Source of the DNA: a bacterium
GTDB taxonomy: Bacteria > Campylobacterota > Campylobacteria > Campylobacterales > Sulfurimonadaceae
DNA: 64,000 bases
Direction of reading: 5' to 3'
NCBI GenBank assembly: GCA_018822665.1
Contig: JAHJJX010000027.1
Span: 62,001 to 126,000, forward strand
Below are positions 1-8,640 of the stretch, one piece after another. The position numbers and the translations under genes were made by a program. How positions within the stretch are numbered: position 1 is the first letter of the stretch; every line of letters starts with the position of its first letter. The notes below the pieces were generated by a model. The model saw nothing but the letters and a program-made list of their open reading frames with translations, was not told the DNA's origin and did no database searches.

Positions 1-379
1 GATAATCGTACATCTCTTTGATAACCGTATTGGAACATCCGATTGGTCTTATCCAGCACTCAAGAGGAGTATCGGTCGTCAAGTCACCAAGCTTATGATG
101 GTCTACAATCCCCAATATAGTTGCTTGTTTTATATCTTTAGGGGCTTGAGCCAAATCAGAAAAATCGACTAAATAAACTTTTTCACCTGCATAAGATGTC
201 TTAAGTTCAGGAACTTTCCCTCCGAATTTGCTTAAAATAAATTCAGTTTCATTTGAAATCTCGCCTTGACGCGTTGGAATACAATCTTCCCCGAGTTTAT
301 TTTTCAAATAAGATAAAGAAATAGCTCCAACAATTGAGTCACTATCCGGGCTAGTGTGTCCAAAAACATATATTGACAT
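1..379 (-). CDS. ppaC: Manganese-dependent inorganic pyrophosphatase, N-terminal part (runs off the window)
   Basis: Family II (DHH) inorganic pyrophosphatase, a cytoplasmic enzyme that hydrolyses PPi to two phosphates and so pulls biosynthetic reactions forward. Only the first ~126 residues are visible. The sequence begins MSIYVFGHTSPDSDSIVGA, which contains the metal-binding GHxxPDxD motif, and later has VDHHKLGD, the DHH motif that names the superfamily. A further conserved stretch, PIGCSNTVI, follows. The start is the ATG at 377-379. A TATAAT-like -10 lies upstream at 404-409 (minus strand). The C-terminal DHHA2 domain lies outside the window. Confidence in the family is high. Confidence 0.93.
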   Translation of the reverse strand, partial: MSIYVFGHTSPDSDSIVGAISLSYLKNKLGEDCIPTRQGEISNETEFILSKFGGKVPELKTSYAGEKVYLVDFSDLAQAPKDIKQATILGIVDHHKLGDLTTDTPLECWIRPIGCSNTVIKEMYDY

Positions 380-403
380 TTTAATAACCTTTAATTTTTT
401 CGT

Positions 404-409
404 ATTATA
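404..409 (-). promoter_or_regulatory. -10 element of ppaC
   Basis: TATAAT on the minus strand, 25 bases ahead of the ppaC start codon. No clear -35 is seen, as is common for the main sigma factor in this phylum. Confidence 0.5.
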
Positions 410-430
410 CTAAAGTTTATTTAGAAACTT

Positions 431-440
431 TCCACATGCC
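431..440 (-). repeat. Dispersed word GGCATGTGGA, intergenic single copy
   Basis: Exact copy read on the minus strand, extended to GGCATGTGGAAA. It lies between the divergent ppaC and cls genes without a partner arm, so here it is not a terminator. Confidence 0.9.
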
Positions 441-479
441 AAACTTGATCGCATTGTAAAACAAAATTTTAAAAGATGA

Positions 480-485
480 TATAAT
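480..485 (+). promoter_or_regulatory. -10 element of cls
   Basis: TATAAT, 17 bases ahead of the cls start codon, followed by a GAGGG ribosome binding site. Confidence 0.5.
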
Positions 486-502
486 TTATTTGAGGGTTAA
501 AA

Positions 503-1888
503 ATGGATACAGATGTAACAAATATCATTTTATACTATAGTTTCATTCTCGTGGGTGAGCTTTTAATTATCTTGGTGGTGGCGCACATGCTTTACAAAAG
601 ACGTGCGCCCGCAAGCATGACGGCATGGCTTTTGTTTATGATTTTGGTACCTTATATTGCGGTTGTGCTGTATTTTATTTTCGGATTTAGAAAACGAAAA
701 AACAGATATAAAAAGGAACATATCAAACTGCAAAAGCGCAGACAAAGTTATCAGACACAAAATCCTATAAATGAAGTTTTAAGAAGTTACGGCATTGCAG
801 ATGCAAGCGCAAACGAGAATTTCGAGCTTTATACAGATGCACCGAGTGCCTATAAAAAGTTTATGCACTACATCGGGGAAGCAAAAAAATCCATCTACAT
901 AAGCACCTACATTTTCAAATACGATGATGTCACAAAAAAAATCATAGAAGCACTTATACAAAAAGCAAACGAAGGTGTAGATATCAAAATACTGATAGAT
1001 TCTCTCGGTTCTTGGGAACTTTATTTATTTCAGGGCAAGCTAAAAGAGTTACGAGCTTCAGGCGCAAAGCTTGAATTTTTTATGCCTATCTTTGAAATGC
1101 CCTTGAGAAACTACATTAATCTTAGAAATCATCGAAAAATCTATATCTTTGACAACAAAAAAGTTATGAGCGGCGGTATGAATTTATCTCATGAATACTT
1201 GGGAGAAACAAGGGAAAAATCAAGATGGGAAGATATACTTTTTTTCACACAAGGCTCATCTGCGGAGCTCTTTTTTGAGATATTTGCATCGGACTGGTTT
1301 TATGCTTCATCACAAAAACTGAGTTTTGAAAGAGATGAAATCATAATCAGAGGAGATACCTTCATACAAGTCGTGCCATCAGGACCGGACATGGACAAAG
1401 ACACCCTTTATGAAGCAATTTTATGCGGCATTTACGGTGCCAAAAAGCGAATATGGATTGTCACGCCCTATTTTGTGCCTGACGTATCTTTAATCCAAGC
1501 ACTCATCATTGCCAAACATAAAGGAATAGACGTGAAGCTCATCACTCCCAAAGAGGCAAATTTTCTCTCTGATTTAACACGAAGTTCCTACATGAGAGAA
1601 CTTGAGGAGGTTGGTGTCTATGTTGCCCTTCATAACGGCACTATGCTCCATGCAAAAGCCATCCTCTTTGATGACACGAGTGTAATGCTCGGAAGTGTAA
1701 ACATTGACAACAGAAGCCTGTTTTTAAACTATGAAGTTGCTACTTTTGTTTACTCCAAAAAGGTAATCAACGAAATTGAGTTATGGATGAGAGGGCTCTT
1801 GTCAAACTCTTCAACAGGGGTAAAAGAGGTTTCTGCCTTAAGAAGAATCATAGAAAATTTTATGAGAATGATAGCTCCACAATTATAG
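503..1888 (+). CDS. cls: Cardiolipin synthase (phospholipase D superfamily)
   Basis: Membrane enzyme that condenses two phosphatidylglycerols into cardiolipin and glycerol. The 461-residue length and architecture match ClsA: two hydrophobic helices in the first ~65 residues (PLDc_N), then two PLD catalytic domains. Each carries an HKD motif: HRKIYIFD with His210 and HAKAILFD with His383, both followed by a GS/GG-N stretch (GGMN, GSVNIDNRS). The start ATG at 503 has GAGGG seven bases upstream. The next gene begins nine bases after the stop, so the two are probably cotranscribed. Nothing unusual; family assignment is secure. Confidence 0.95.
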   Translation: MDTDVTNIILYYSFILVGELLIILVVAHMLYKRRAPASMTAWLLFMILVPYIAVVLYFIFGFRKRKNRYKKEHIKLQKRRQSYQTQNPINEVLRSYGIADASANENFELYTDAPSAYKKFMHYIGEAKKSIYISTYIFKYDDVTKKIIEALIQKANEGVDIKILIDSLGSWELYLFQGKLKELRASGAKLEFFMPIFEMPLRNYINLRNHRKIYIFDNKKVMSGGMNLSHEYLGETREKSRWEDILFFTQGSSAELFFEIFASDWFYASSQKLSFERDEIIIRGDTFIQVVPSGPDMDKDTLYEAILCGIYGAKKRIWIVTPYFVPDVSLIQALIIAKHKGIDVKLITPKEANFLSDLTRSSYMRELEEVGVYVALHNGTMLHAKAILFDDTSVMLGSVNIDNRSLFLNYEVATFVYSKKVINEIELWMRGLLSNSSTGVKEVSALRRIIENFMRMIAPQL

Positions 1889-1896
1889 AGAGAAAA

Positions 1897-2637
1897 ATGT
1901 TTGTACCGAAAAAATCTATCAAATCTTTAAAACATCAAGAGCTATTCTGCAAGGACAGCTTTAATGTTTTATGCTGGAATGTAGCAAAATTGACACTCAA
2001 GAGTTCCTATAAAGAGTATCTGCACTCTCTTGTAGAAAATGAAAAGATAGATATTTTACTCCTCCAAGAAGTCAAACAACAGATATCCGCTTCATTTGAC
2101 ATGTACGACTACTCTTATATTTTGTCACCAAACATTCAAACAAAAAAGTATCTCTTTGGCGTACTAAGCGCATTTAAAATATCCTGCGAAGATGCACTTT
2201 CACTTTTAACAAAAAAAAGAGAATTGACTTATGCCACGCATAAGGTAGCATTGGTCACGGAACATAAAATGTGCAAGGGTCAGAAACTGCTCATTGTAAA
2301 TCTGCATGCGATAAACTTTGTAAGAAATATTGATTTTTACAATGAGTTGCACACCATTAAAACAAGCGTTCAAGCACATAAAGGTTCTATGATAATCGCG
2401 GGCGATTTCAACACATGGAACTTGCAAAGAGTAAAATTTTTAAATGAATTTGCTTCTGAATTGTCGCTCAAGGAAGTAAGGTTTAGTGATGATTCAAATC
2501 TTAAAAAAATTTTTACAAACTCTTTGGATTATATTTTTTACAGGGATTTAGAGCTTATAAGCTCTCAGGTCATCGACAGTAAAAAAATCTCCGACCATAA
2601 TCCTATCCTTGCAACTTTTAAATGCATCACTTTATAA
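1897..2637 (+). CDS. Endonuclease/exonuclease/phosphatase family protein
   Basis: Predicted Mg-dependent phosphohydrolase of the EEP (DNase I-like) fold, 246 residues. The visible motifs are CWNVAK near the start (the family NxN strand), LLLQEV (the catalytic Glu), GDFNTW (the D-x-N motif) and SDHNPI at the C-terminus (the catalytic SDH). I start it at the ATG at 1897, just after cls and preceded by GAGAG, rather than at an upstream in-frame codon inside cls. There is no signal peptide. The substrate cannot be told from sequence; relatives cut DNA, RNA, phospholipids or phosphodiesters. The end overlaps the convergent nitroreductase gene by 11 bases. Confidence 0.85.
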   Translation: MFVPKKSIKSLKHQELFCKDSFNVLCWNVAKLTLKSSYKEYLHSLVENEKIDILLLQEVKQQISASFDMYDYSYILSPNIQTKKYLFGVLSAFKISCEDALSLLTKKRELTYATHKVALVTEHKMCKGQKLLIVNLHAINFVRNIDFYNELHTIKTSVQAHKGSMIIAGDFNTWNLQRVKFLNEFASELSLKEVRFSDDSNLKKIFTNSLDYIFYRDLELISSQVIDSKKISDHNPILATFKCITL

Positions 2638-3256
2638 ATTCAACAACTTCTTCATAATCTAATCGTAACTGTTTGGACTGCTCTTGTATTCTGTATCCAA
2701 AAGGCAAAACCAAGGAAAGCTGATATTTCTTAATATCTAGACCTAGTATTTCTTCGATTTTACCCTTGTCAAATCCCTCTATAGGGCAAGAGTCTATCCC
2801 TAAAACTGCCGCTGCACTCATCATATTGCCCGCGGCAATATAGGTTTGCTTTGATGTCCATGCATAAATATTTTCATCACTACTTAAAGTTTGCTCCAAA
2901 TGCTTGGCGTATAAATCCAGATAAAAATCAAGCTTATCTTGCGGCATTTCTCTTCTTAAAAATCTTTTTTTCGGTATGCCTGACTCTGGTTTGACAGACT
3001 CGATTCCGGCTAAAATTACAACTAAATGCGAACATGAAGTCACTTGAACCTGATTCCAGCAAGCAGGTCTCAATTTTGCTTTTAATTCTTCATTGCTTAT
3101 AACCAAAAATTTCCATGCTTCCATGCCAAAAGAAGACGGCGATTTTCGCCCTGCTTCTAAAATATATTTTATTTCTTCATCGGAGATTTTTTTACTCTCC
3201 TCAAACACTTTGCACGCATGTCTAAAATCCACTGCTTCTTCAAAACTTTTATTCAT
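2627..3256 (-). CDS. Nitroreductase family NAD(P)H-dependent flavoprotein
   Basis: FMN enzyme of the nitroreductase (NfsB-like) family, 209 residues, which transfers hydride from NAD(P)H to quinones, nitroaromatics or related acceptors. Family features are RHACKVF at the N-terminus (an FMN phosphate-binding arginine), the SPSSFGMEAWKFLV segment that binds flavin, and the C-terminal LVLPFGYR strand. The start has GGAGGAAA just upstream. It is cytoplasmic and stands alone, convergent with the EEP gene. The physiological substrate cannot be inferred. Confidence 0.88.
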   Translation of the reverse strand: MNKSFEEAVDFRHACKVFEESKKISDEEIKYILEAGRKSPSSFGMEAWKFLVISNEELKAKLRPACWNQVQVTSCSHLVVILAGIESVKPESGIPKKRFLRREMPQDKLDFYLDLYAKHLEQTLSSDENIYAWTSKQTYIAAGNMMSAAAVLGIDSCPIEGFDKGKIEEILGLDIKKYQLSLVLPFGYRIQEQSKQLRLDYEEVVEFIK

Positions 3257-3331
3257 TATTTTTCCTCCTATAATACAAAAAATTATATACTTGCAAACTT
3301 AATCGTAGAAAAGGAACTTTTTAATCAAATA

Positions 3332-4231
3332 ATGGAAAATTTTGCTTTAATATTTGTGGCGATATTTGTTGGATATATAGTCAATCAATTACAATTATTG
3401 CCAAAAGATGCTCCTAACATACTCAATCAATTTGTCATATATATTTCATTACCCGCAATGGTCTTGCTTCAAATACCGAAACTCTCTTTTTCTTCAGAAG
3501 TTTTTATTCCTATCGTTTTGGCTTGGATTGTTATGAGCATAAGCGCCCTGCTGATATTTTTTATATCTAAGAAATTAGAGTTCTCCCGAGAGGTTACGGG
3601 CGCTTTAATGCTCGTAGGTGTCCTTGGCAATACCTCTTTTTTGGGCATCCCCATAGTACATGCTTATTTTGGAGAAACAGCCATTCCCCATGTTTTGATG
3701 TATGACCAGCTAGGTGCATTTATTGCACTTGCTACGTACGGAACTTTTATCGCCTCATATTACTCAAATACGAGTGAAATAAATATCAAAATTATCACAT
3801 TTAAAATACTTACATTCCCTCCGATGATAGCACTTGCAGTCGCACTCATGCTGATGGGAACGACCTTTCATCCTGCCGTTATCAGTGTGCTCTCATCCTT
3901 TGCCGACACAATAGTTCCCATTGCTTTGGTCGCCGTCGGTTTACAACTTCAATTCAAACTCCCCAACCAATATGTGAAGCCTTTTAGTATTTCACTTTTT
4001 GTAAAGCTTGTACTTGCGCCTTTGGTTGCGTATGGTGTCTGTTTTGTATTTTCATGGGATAATCAGGCTTCATTGGTGTCCATCATGGAATCAGGGATGG
4101 GTCCTATGATAACAGCCGGAGTAGTAGCTTCTATGGCAGGTCTTGCGCCAAGGTTAAGCTCTGCTATTGTAGGGTATGGAACATTATTGTCATTTCTTAC
4201 AACGGCAGTTTTATTTAAACTCATAGTATAA
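3332..4231 (+). CDS. AEC family transporter (auxin efflux carrier superfamily)
   Basis: Inner-membrane secondary carrier of about 299 residues with ten predicted hydrophobic segments in two blocks. Family members export or take up small organic acids; MleP-type malate carriers are the best-known bacterial examples. The start chosen is MENFALIFVAIFVGYI at 3332, where the first membrane helix begins; a longer in-frame reading would overlap the divergent nitroreductase gene. The conserved SLPAMVLLQI and PMITAGVVASMAGL segments are typical of the family. The substrate is unknown. It ends in a strong hairpin at 4244. Confidence 0.85.
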   Translation: MENFALIFVAIFVGYIVNQLQLLPKDAPNILNQFVIYISLPAMVLLQIPKLSFSSEVFIPIVLAWIVMSISALLIFFISKKLEFSREVTGALMLVGVLGNTSFLGIPIVHAYFGETAIPHVLMYDQLGAFIALATYGTFIASYYSNTSEINIKIITFKILTFPPMIALAVALMLMGTTFHPAVISVLSSFADTIVPIALVAVGLQLQFKLPNQYVKPFSISLFVKLVLAPLVAYGVCFVFSWDNQASLVSIMESGMGPMITAGVVASMAGLAPRLSSAIVGYGTLLSFLTTAVLFKLIV

Positions 4232-4243
4232 AAAATGAGGGGA

Positions 4244-4271
4244 AGCTTCTCTTAGTTCAATAAGAGAAGCT
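4244..4271. terminator. Bidirectional terminator between AEC transporter and lipoprotein
   Basis: Perfect 11-base inverted repeat AGCTTCTCTTA / TAAGAGAAGCT with a six-base loop between two convergent genes. A T-run follows on the minus-strand side. Confidence 0.85.
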
Positions 4272-4287
4272 CTATTGTATTATCTAA

Positions 4288-4578
4288 CTATTCTTTAGAT
4301 GTAACCGGTTCATTTTCATTCTTTACTACTTCAGACTCCGGAACAGCCGGTTCATTTTCATTATTGACTACTTCAGACTCAGGAACAACCGGTTCATTTT
4401 CATTCTTTACTACTTCAGATTCAGGAACAACCGCCTCGGGTGCACTTGATTCTGCTACAACTGCATTAGACACTTCGTTAACTACTTGCGTAGGTTCAAC
4501 ATTTTGCGTTTCCACCGAGCTATCGCCACATCCAACTAAAAACAACGCCGCTAACACTATCGAAATTACTATTTTCAC
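4288..4578 (-). CDS. Small lipoprotein with three tandem 14-residue repeats
   Basis: Predicted lipoprotein of 96 residues. The N-terminus is a lipoprotein signal ending in LVGC (lipobox), so Cys17 is the likely lipidated residue. The mature part is acidic and of low complexity, with the unit VPESEVVKNENEPV three times in a row near the C-terminus, encoded by 42-base DNA repeats at 4305-4430. The start is GTG with AAGGA upstream. I recognise no domain. The repeat suggests an extended, variable linker or surface stalk, and its length may vary between strains. Confidence 0.75.
   Translation of the reverse strand: MKIVISIVLAALFLVGCGDSSVETQNVEPTQVVNEVSNAVVAESSAPEAVVPESEVVKNENEPVVPESEVVNNENEPAVPESEVVKNENEPVTSKE
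4305..4430. repeat. Three 42-base tandem repeats inside the lipoprotein gene
   Basis: Units at 4305-4346, 4347-4388 and 4389-4430 differ at only a few bases. The unit length is a multiple of three, so changes in copy number keep the frame. Confidence 0.92.
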
Positions 4579-4734
4579 GTACTATCCTTATGGGCCTTTA
4601 AACTAGGCGCGGAATTATACACAGTTTGGCTCAGATTTGCATTTTATTTTTTCAAGATATTAAAACATGCTCTCAATGCCCTATCTAAAGGCAATTAAAC
4701 GCATATAAAAATATTTTCCCATTTGTTGTTTACA

Positions 4735-4827
4735 TTGGAAATACTGAAAAACAATCAAGTTGAAGCAATAGTTATTTCAACGGATGAGTATGAAAGGTTA
4801 AAAGAGATTGAGGAGATGTTTGAATGA
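4735..4827 (+). pseudogene. Remnant of a Phd/YefM-type antitoxin gene
   Basis: An open stretch without a start codon encodes LEILKNNQVEAIVIS, then TDEYERLKEIEEMFE and a stop. This matches the C-terminal half of Phd/YefM antitoxins, where a conserved 'EAIVIS..EYERL' strand-helix precedes the toxin-binding tail. The N-terminal DNA-binding half is missing. A new ATG at 4824 overlaps the stop in the ATGA style of toxin-antitoxin operons, but the reading that follows (MKDMAKQFDIDLK...) soon runs into uvrA and resembles no toxin I know. I read it as a decayed module beside uvrA. Confidence 0.55.
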
Positions 4828-4890
4828 AAGATATGGCTAAACAATTTGATATAGATTTAAAACTCTTTAATATATTTTTACAGAAAAAAT

Positions 4891-4918
4891 CTTTCCACAT
4901 GCCAGAGCTTGTGAAAAG
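4891..4918. terminator. uvrA terminator built on the dispersed word
   Basis: Imperfect stem CTTTCCACA / TGTGAAAAG (one mismatch) just past the uvrA stop. Read from uvrA it is followed by ATTTTTTC. The outer arm contains an exact GGCATGTGGA copy (4894-4903, minus strand). Confidence 0.75.
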
Positions 4919-4928
4919 ATTTTATAGC

Positions 4929-7754
4929 TTATTGATGCAGGGCCAACTCTTTTTTCAGATATTTTCCTGTATAACTGCCTGTTTTTTCATACGTTCTTGC
5001 CAGCTCTTCGGGTGGGCCCTCGGCTATAATGAGACCGCCTCCCGAACCGCCTTCTGGTCCCATATCTATAACGTAATCTGCATTTTTTATCATGTCGAGA
5101 TTATGCTCGATTATGAGAACGCTGTTTCCTAGTTCAACAAAATGATGCAGTACTTTTGTAAGTCTATCAACATCTGCAAAGTGAAGCCCTGTTGTCGGCT
5201 CATCCAAGATATAGAGCGTTTGTCCTGTATCTTTACGACTTAATTCTTTGCTTAGTTTTATTCTTTGTGCTTCACCGCCCGAGAGTGTTACCGCATTTTG
5301 CCCTAAAGTAATATAGCCAAGTCCTACATCCACGAGTGTCTGCATTTTTTGATGTATTTTAGGAATAGAATTGAAAAATTCATAGGCTTCATTAACACTC
5401 ATATTTAACACATCCGATATACTTTTTCCTTTGTAAAAAACTTCTAAGGTTTGATTATTGTATCTGCGGCCTCTGCAAGAGTCACACTTCACCATGATAT
5501 CTGGCAGGAAGTGCATTTCTATTTTTATTTCGCCCTCCCCCTGACATTTCTCGCATCTGCCGCCTTTGACATTAAAACTAAATCTAGAACTTGTATAGCC
5601 TCGAATTTGCGACTCTTTTGTTTGAGAAAACAGATTTCTAATCTCATCCATTACACCGGTATATGTTGCGGGATTACTTCTTGGGGTTCTTCCTATGGGG
5701 CTTTGGTCCAAGTAAATCACTTTATCCACATGCTCAAGACCTGTTATCTCCACACCTGCAACTTTGTTAACTTTTCTGGCATGATTGAGTAATTCTCTTG
5801 CTGTTGGAAGAAGTGTTTGAAGCATAAGAGAACTTTTCCCGCTTCCGCTTACCCCGGTTATACATACAAAATTATTGAGTGGAATTCTTGCACTCAAGTT
5901 ACTGATATTGTTTATAGTGACATTTTTTATCTCTATAAACTTCTCTTGCTCTCTTCTGTAAAAATATTCTATCTTTTTTCTACCATAGAGATAATCCGCC
6001 GTAAGTGTTTTAGCTTTTTTCAATTTGTCTAAAGTACCGCTAAAAACAACTTCTCCGCCAAATTTTCCGGCACCGGGACCTATGTCGACAATAAAATCAG
6101 CATTTTCTATGGTTTCTTTATCATGTTCAACTACTATGACGCTATTGCCTTTTTCTTGCAAACTTCTCAGCGTTCGGATGAGCTTGAGCGTGTCTCTTTC
6201 ATGAAGCCCGATACTCGGCTCATCCAGAACATACATTACACCCGTTAAACCACTGCCGATTTGGGAGGCTATTCTTATTCTTTGAGCCTCACCGCCGCTA
6301 ATGCTTCTCGCATCACGCCCCAAAGTGATATAACCGAGTCCAACATCAAACAAGAAGTATAATCGTTCCCTTATTTCATTTAAAATTGGTGCCGCGATTT
6401 GTGTATTTTGAAGATTTAAATAAGTGAAATTATCTTTATTTTCAAACCACTCATACGTTTTTGCTATAGGCATATTTAAAAGTTCAGATATCCCTTTTTG
6501 CCCAACTTTCACAGCCAAAGATTCCCTTTTTAATCTATGAGAATTACAGATATTGCAAACTTTTTCACTCATATAGTCAGCCAATTCTTTTTCATCTTTA
6601 AACATGTCGTAGGCTATTTTAATGATTCCGGGCCACATTCTTTTGACTTCGTGGTTTTTCCACATAAAAGAAACTTCATCTATTCCGCCATGTAAAATAG
6701 CCTTTTTTTTGTAATCCGGCAAATCCGAATAGGGTATTGTTACATCGATGTCGTTATGTGCGCAAAAACCTTTTAAAAATGTAAAAAAATATCCCTTATT
6801 AAAACCATAAACAATTTTAACGGCACCCTTGTCCACGCTTAAATCTTGGTCTATAATTTTCTCATGGTCTAGCGCATATCGCAGTCCCAAACCGTCACAC
6901 TCTTTACAAGCACCTTTTGGCGAGTTAAATGAAAAAGAGAGCGGCTCAAGCGGGTCAAAACTTATCTTACAATCAAAACAGGCATTATGCTCACTATAAT
7001 GGATACTCGCATTTTTCAATCCAAGTTCTTCATGATTGAGTATCTCTATCTCCAACTCACCGTAACTCTCTTGCAGTGCTTTTTCAACATCCGCCGCAAT
7101 GCGCTCTTTGTTTTCTTCTTTAACAACAACTCTGTCTATAACAACTTTTATAGTATGTTTTTTAGTTTTACTAAGCTCAATCTCTTCATCGAGTCTGACC
7201 ATAACACCGTCTATCATCGCCCTTACATACCCTTTGTGTACGAGCGACTCAATCATGTCGGCATAAGAGCCTTTTTTTTCATTCACAAGGGGAGCCAAAA
7301 GAATCAGCTTTGCGCCCTCAGGAAGTTTAGCCACCTCTGCTATAATATCTGAAGCACTCATTTGTGAGATGACTTTGCCGCATTTATGACAATGCTGAAT
7401 CCCTACACGCGCATAAAGAAGTCTGAAATAATCATAGATTTCGGTTATAGTTCCGACGGTTGAACGAGGATTTTTAGAAGTTGTTTTTTGATCTATTGCT
7501 ATGGCTGGTGTCAGTCCTTCTATTTTATCGACATCGGGTTTTCCCACACGATCAAGGAACTGTCTGGCATAAGAAGACAAAGATTCCATATAGCGCCTCT
7601 GCCCTTCTGCGTATAAAGTATCAAAAGCTAAAGTTGATTTTCCGCTTCCGCTTAATCCTGTAAAAACAACCAACTTATTTTTTGGAATTTCGAGTGAAAT
7701 ATTCTTTAAATTATTTTCTCTTGCACCTGTTATTTTAATAACATCTTTTTTCAT
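4929..7754 (-). CDS. uvrA: Excinuclease ABC subunit A
   Basis: Damage-recognition ATPase of nucleotide excision repair, 941 residues, the usual full length. Two ABC ATPase modules are visible: Walker A GLSGSGKST near residue 34 and GVSGSGKSS in the second half, each paired with an ABC signature (SISGGEAQRI and TLSGGEAQRI). Zinc-finger cysteine pairs are at CFDC/CKEC in the first module and CEKC/CDSC in the second. It works with UvrB and UvrC, which are not in this window. It ends at the word-based hairpin at 4891-4918. A one-mismatch copy of the dispersed word lies at 5726-5735 within the codons for EHVDK. Confidence 0.98.
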   Translation of the reverse strand: MKKDVIKITGARENNLKNISLEIPKNKLVVFTGLSGSGKSTLAFDTLYAEGQRRYMESLSSYARQFLDRVGKPDVDKIEGLTPAIAIDQKTTSKNPRSTVGTITEIYDYFRLLYARVGIQHCHKCGKVISQMSASDIIAEVAKLPEGAKLILLAPLVNEKKGSYADMIESLVHKGYVRAMIDGVMVRLDEEIELSKTKKHTIKVVIDRVVVKEENKERIAADVEKALQESYGELEIEILNHEELGLKNASIHYSEHNACFDCKISFDPLEPLSFSFNSPKGACKECDGLGLRYALDHEKIIDQDLSVDKGAVKIVYGFNKGYFFTFLKGFCAHNDIDVTIPYSDLPDYKKKAILHGGIDEVSFMWKNHEVKRMWPGIIKIAYDMFKDEKELADYMSEKVCNICNSHRLKRESLAVKVGQKGISELLNMPIAKTYEWFENKDNFTYLNLQNTQIAAPILNEIRERLYFLFDVGLGYITLGRDARSISGGEAQRIRIASQIGSGLTGVMYVLDEPSIGLHERDTLKLIRTLRSLQEKGNSVIVVEHDKETIENADFIVDIGPGAGKFGGEVVFSGTLDKLKKAKTLTADYLYGRKKIEYFYRREQEKFIEIKNVTINNISNLSARIPLNNFVCITGVSGSGKSSLMLQTLLPTARELLNHARKVNKVAGVEITGLEHVDKVIYLDQSPIGRTPRSNPATYTGVMDEIRNLFSQTKESQIRGYTSSRFSFNVKGGRCEKCQGEGEIKIEMHFLPDIMVKCDSCRGRRYNNQTLEVFYKGKSISDVLNMSVNEAYEFFNSIPKIHQKMQTLVDVGLGYITLGQNAVTLSGGEAQRIKLSKELSRKDTGQTLYILDEPTTGLHFADVDRLTKVLHHFVELGNSVLIIEHNLDMIKNADYVIDMGPEGGSGGGLIIAEGPPEELARTYEKTGSYTGKYLKKELALHQ

Positions 7755-7764
7755 CTAAAACCTT

Positions 7765-8496
7765 CTAAAAAAATATTCTTTGTATTAAATATGTAACCAC
7801 TATAATATAAAAAGCAACTAACAATCTTCTTTGCAATGTTACTTCAACCCTGTCTTTGAGCAGTATGCCGATATAAACGCCGAGCAATGATGCAAAGCCG
7901 ATTATAAGACCGCTCTTGAAGTCCACATGCCCGAGTGCGGCATGCGAAATAAAACCTGCGATTGATGAAAATACTACAAAAAACAAACCTGCCGATATAG
8001 CTTTTTTGAGTGGAACATGTAAAAATCCAACCAAAATAGGTACCAAAATAATACTTCCGCCAACACCGATAGCCATACTCATGGCACCTAAAAAAAGACC
8101 GATAATAAAAAGTATAATTTTACTTACTTTTCTTTGGTCTTTATGCTCCTTTGTTTTAAAAAAAAGTCTTAAAAGTGCAAAAAGTGCAAAACTTAAAAAA
8201 ATAATTTCAAGTGTGGCATCTTCAATATTTGATGTTATTTGACCACTTAAAAGTGCTCCGATAAAACCACCAATGCCAATCACGCCAATCATAGCGACAT
8301 CAAGCGTACCTTTTTTGTTGTTTAAATAACTTCCGTAAATAGAACTAAAGACCATTTGAACAACAGATATTCCTATAGCTACTTTTGTCTCAAATCCAAA
8401 CATAAGTAAAAGAGGAACTAAGATAGTCCCGCCCCCAATGCCGAAAAATCCAGATAAAAGACCAACGCCAACTCCGAGCAAAATCAGTTCTAGCAT
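7765..8496 (-). CDS. TauE/SafE family sulfite or anion exporter
   Basis: Integral membrane protein of 243 residues with about eight hydrophobic segments in two repeated halves. Each half carries the family glycine motif (GFFGIGGGTILVPLLL and MAIGVGGSIILVPILVG). Family members (TauE, SafE, CysZ-like) move sulfite, sulfoacetate or other small anions across the inner membrane. In this organism, with sorAB elsewhere in the window, sulfite is plausible but unproven. It starts 11 bases upstream of uvrA and probably shares its transcript. An exact dispersed-word copy at 7922-7931 encodes the GHVDF segment. Confidence 0.85.
   Translation of the reverse strand: MLELILLGVGVGLLSGFFGIGGGTILVPLLLMFGFETKVAIGISVVQMVFSSIYGSYLNNKKGTLDVAMIGVIGIGGFIGALLSGQITSNIEDATLEIIFLSFALFALLRLFFKTKEHKDQRKVSKIILFIIGLFLGAMSMAIGVGGSIILVPILVGFLHVPLKKAISAGLFFVVFSSIAGFISHAALGHVDFKSGLIIGFASLLGVYIGILLKDRVEVTLQRRLLVAFYIIVVTYLIQRIFF
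7922..7931 (-). repeat. Dispersed word in tauE-like gene
   Basis: Exact GGCATGTGGA on the minus strand, which is the coding strand here, read as xGG CAT GTG GA (H-V-D). Confidence 0.9.
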
Positions 8497-8522
8497 TCAA
8501 TTACCACATATTTTTTCCCTGC

Positions 8523-8528
8523 ATTATA
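8523..8528 (-). promoter_or_regulatory. -10 element of the tauE-uvrA transcript
   Basis: TATAAT on the minus strand, 27 bases ahead of the tauE start codon. Confidence 0.5.
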
Positions 8529-8603
8529 CTCAAGGAAGCCTTTATAGTAGTTTTATAGATTATTAATCCTTTGTATTTAATTTTGCTTTGAGATTCAATC
8601 AAG

Positions 8604-8609
8604 TATAAT
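8604..8609 (+). promoter_or_regulatory. -10 element of the cheX-fliN operon
   Basis: TATAAT in the context AAGTATAATC, 32 bases ahead of the cheX-like start. No sigma54 or sigma28 motif was seen. Confidence 0.5.
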
Positions 8610-8640
8610 CAAAGATTAACTAATTCTAGCAAGGTACACA

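Noticed and set aside
4824-5132. 102-codon frame at the end of uvrA
   Set aside because: Mostly antisense to uvrA. Only its first codons next to the antitoxin remnant are of interest.
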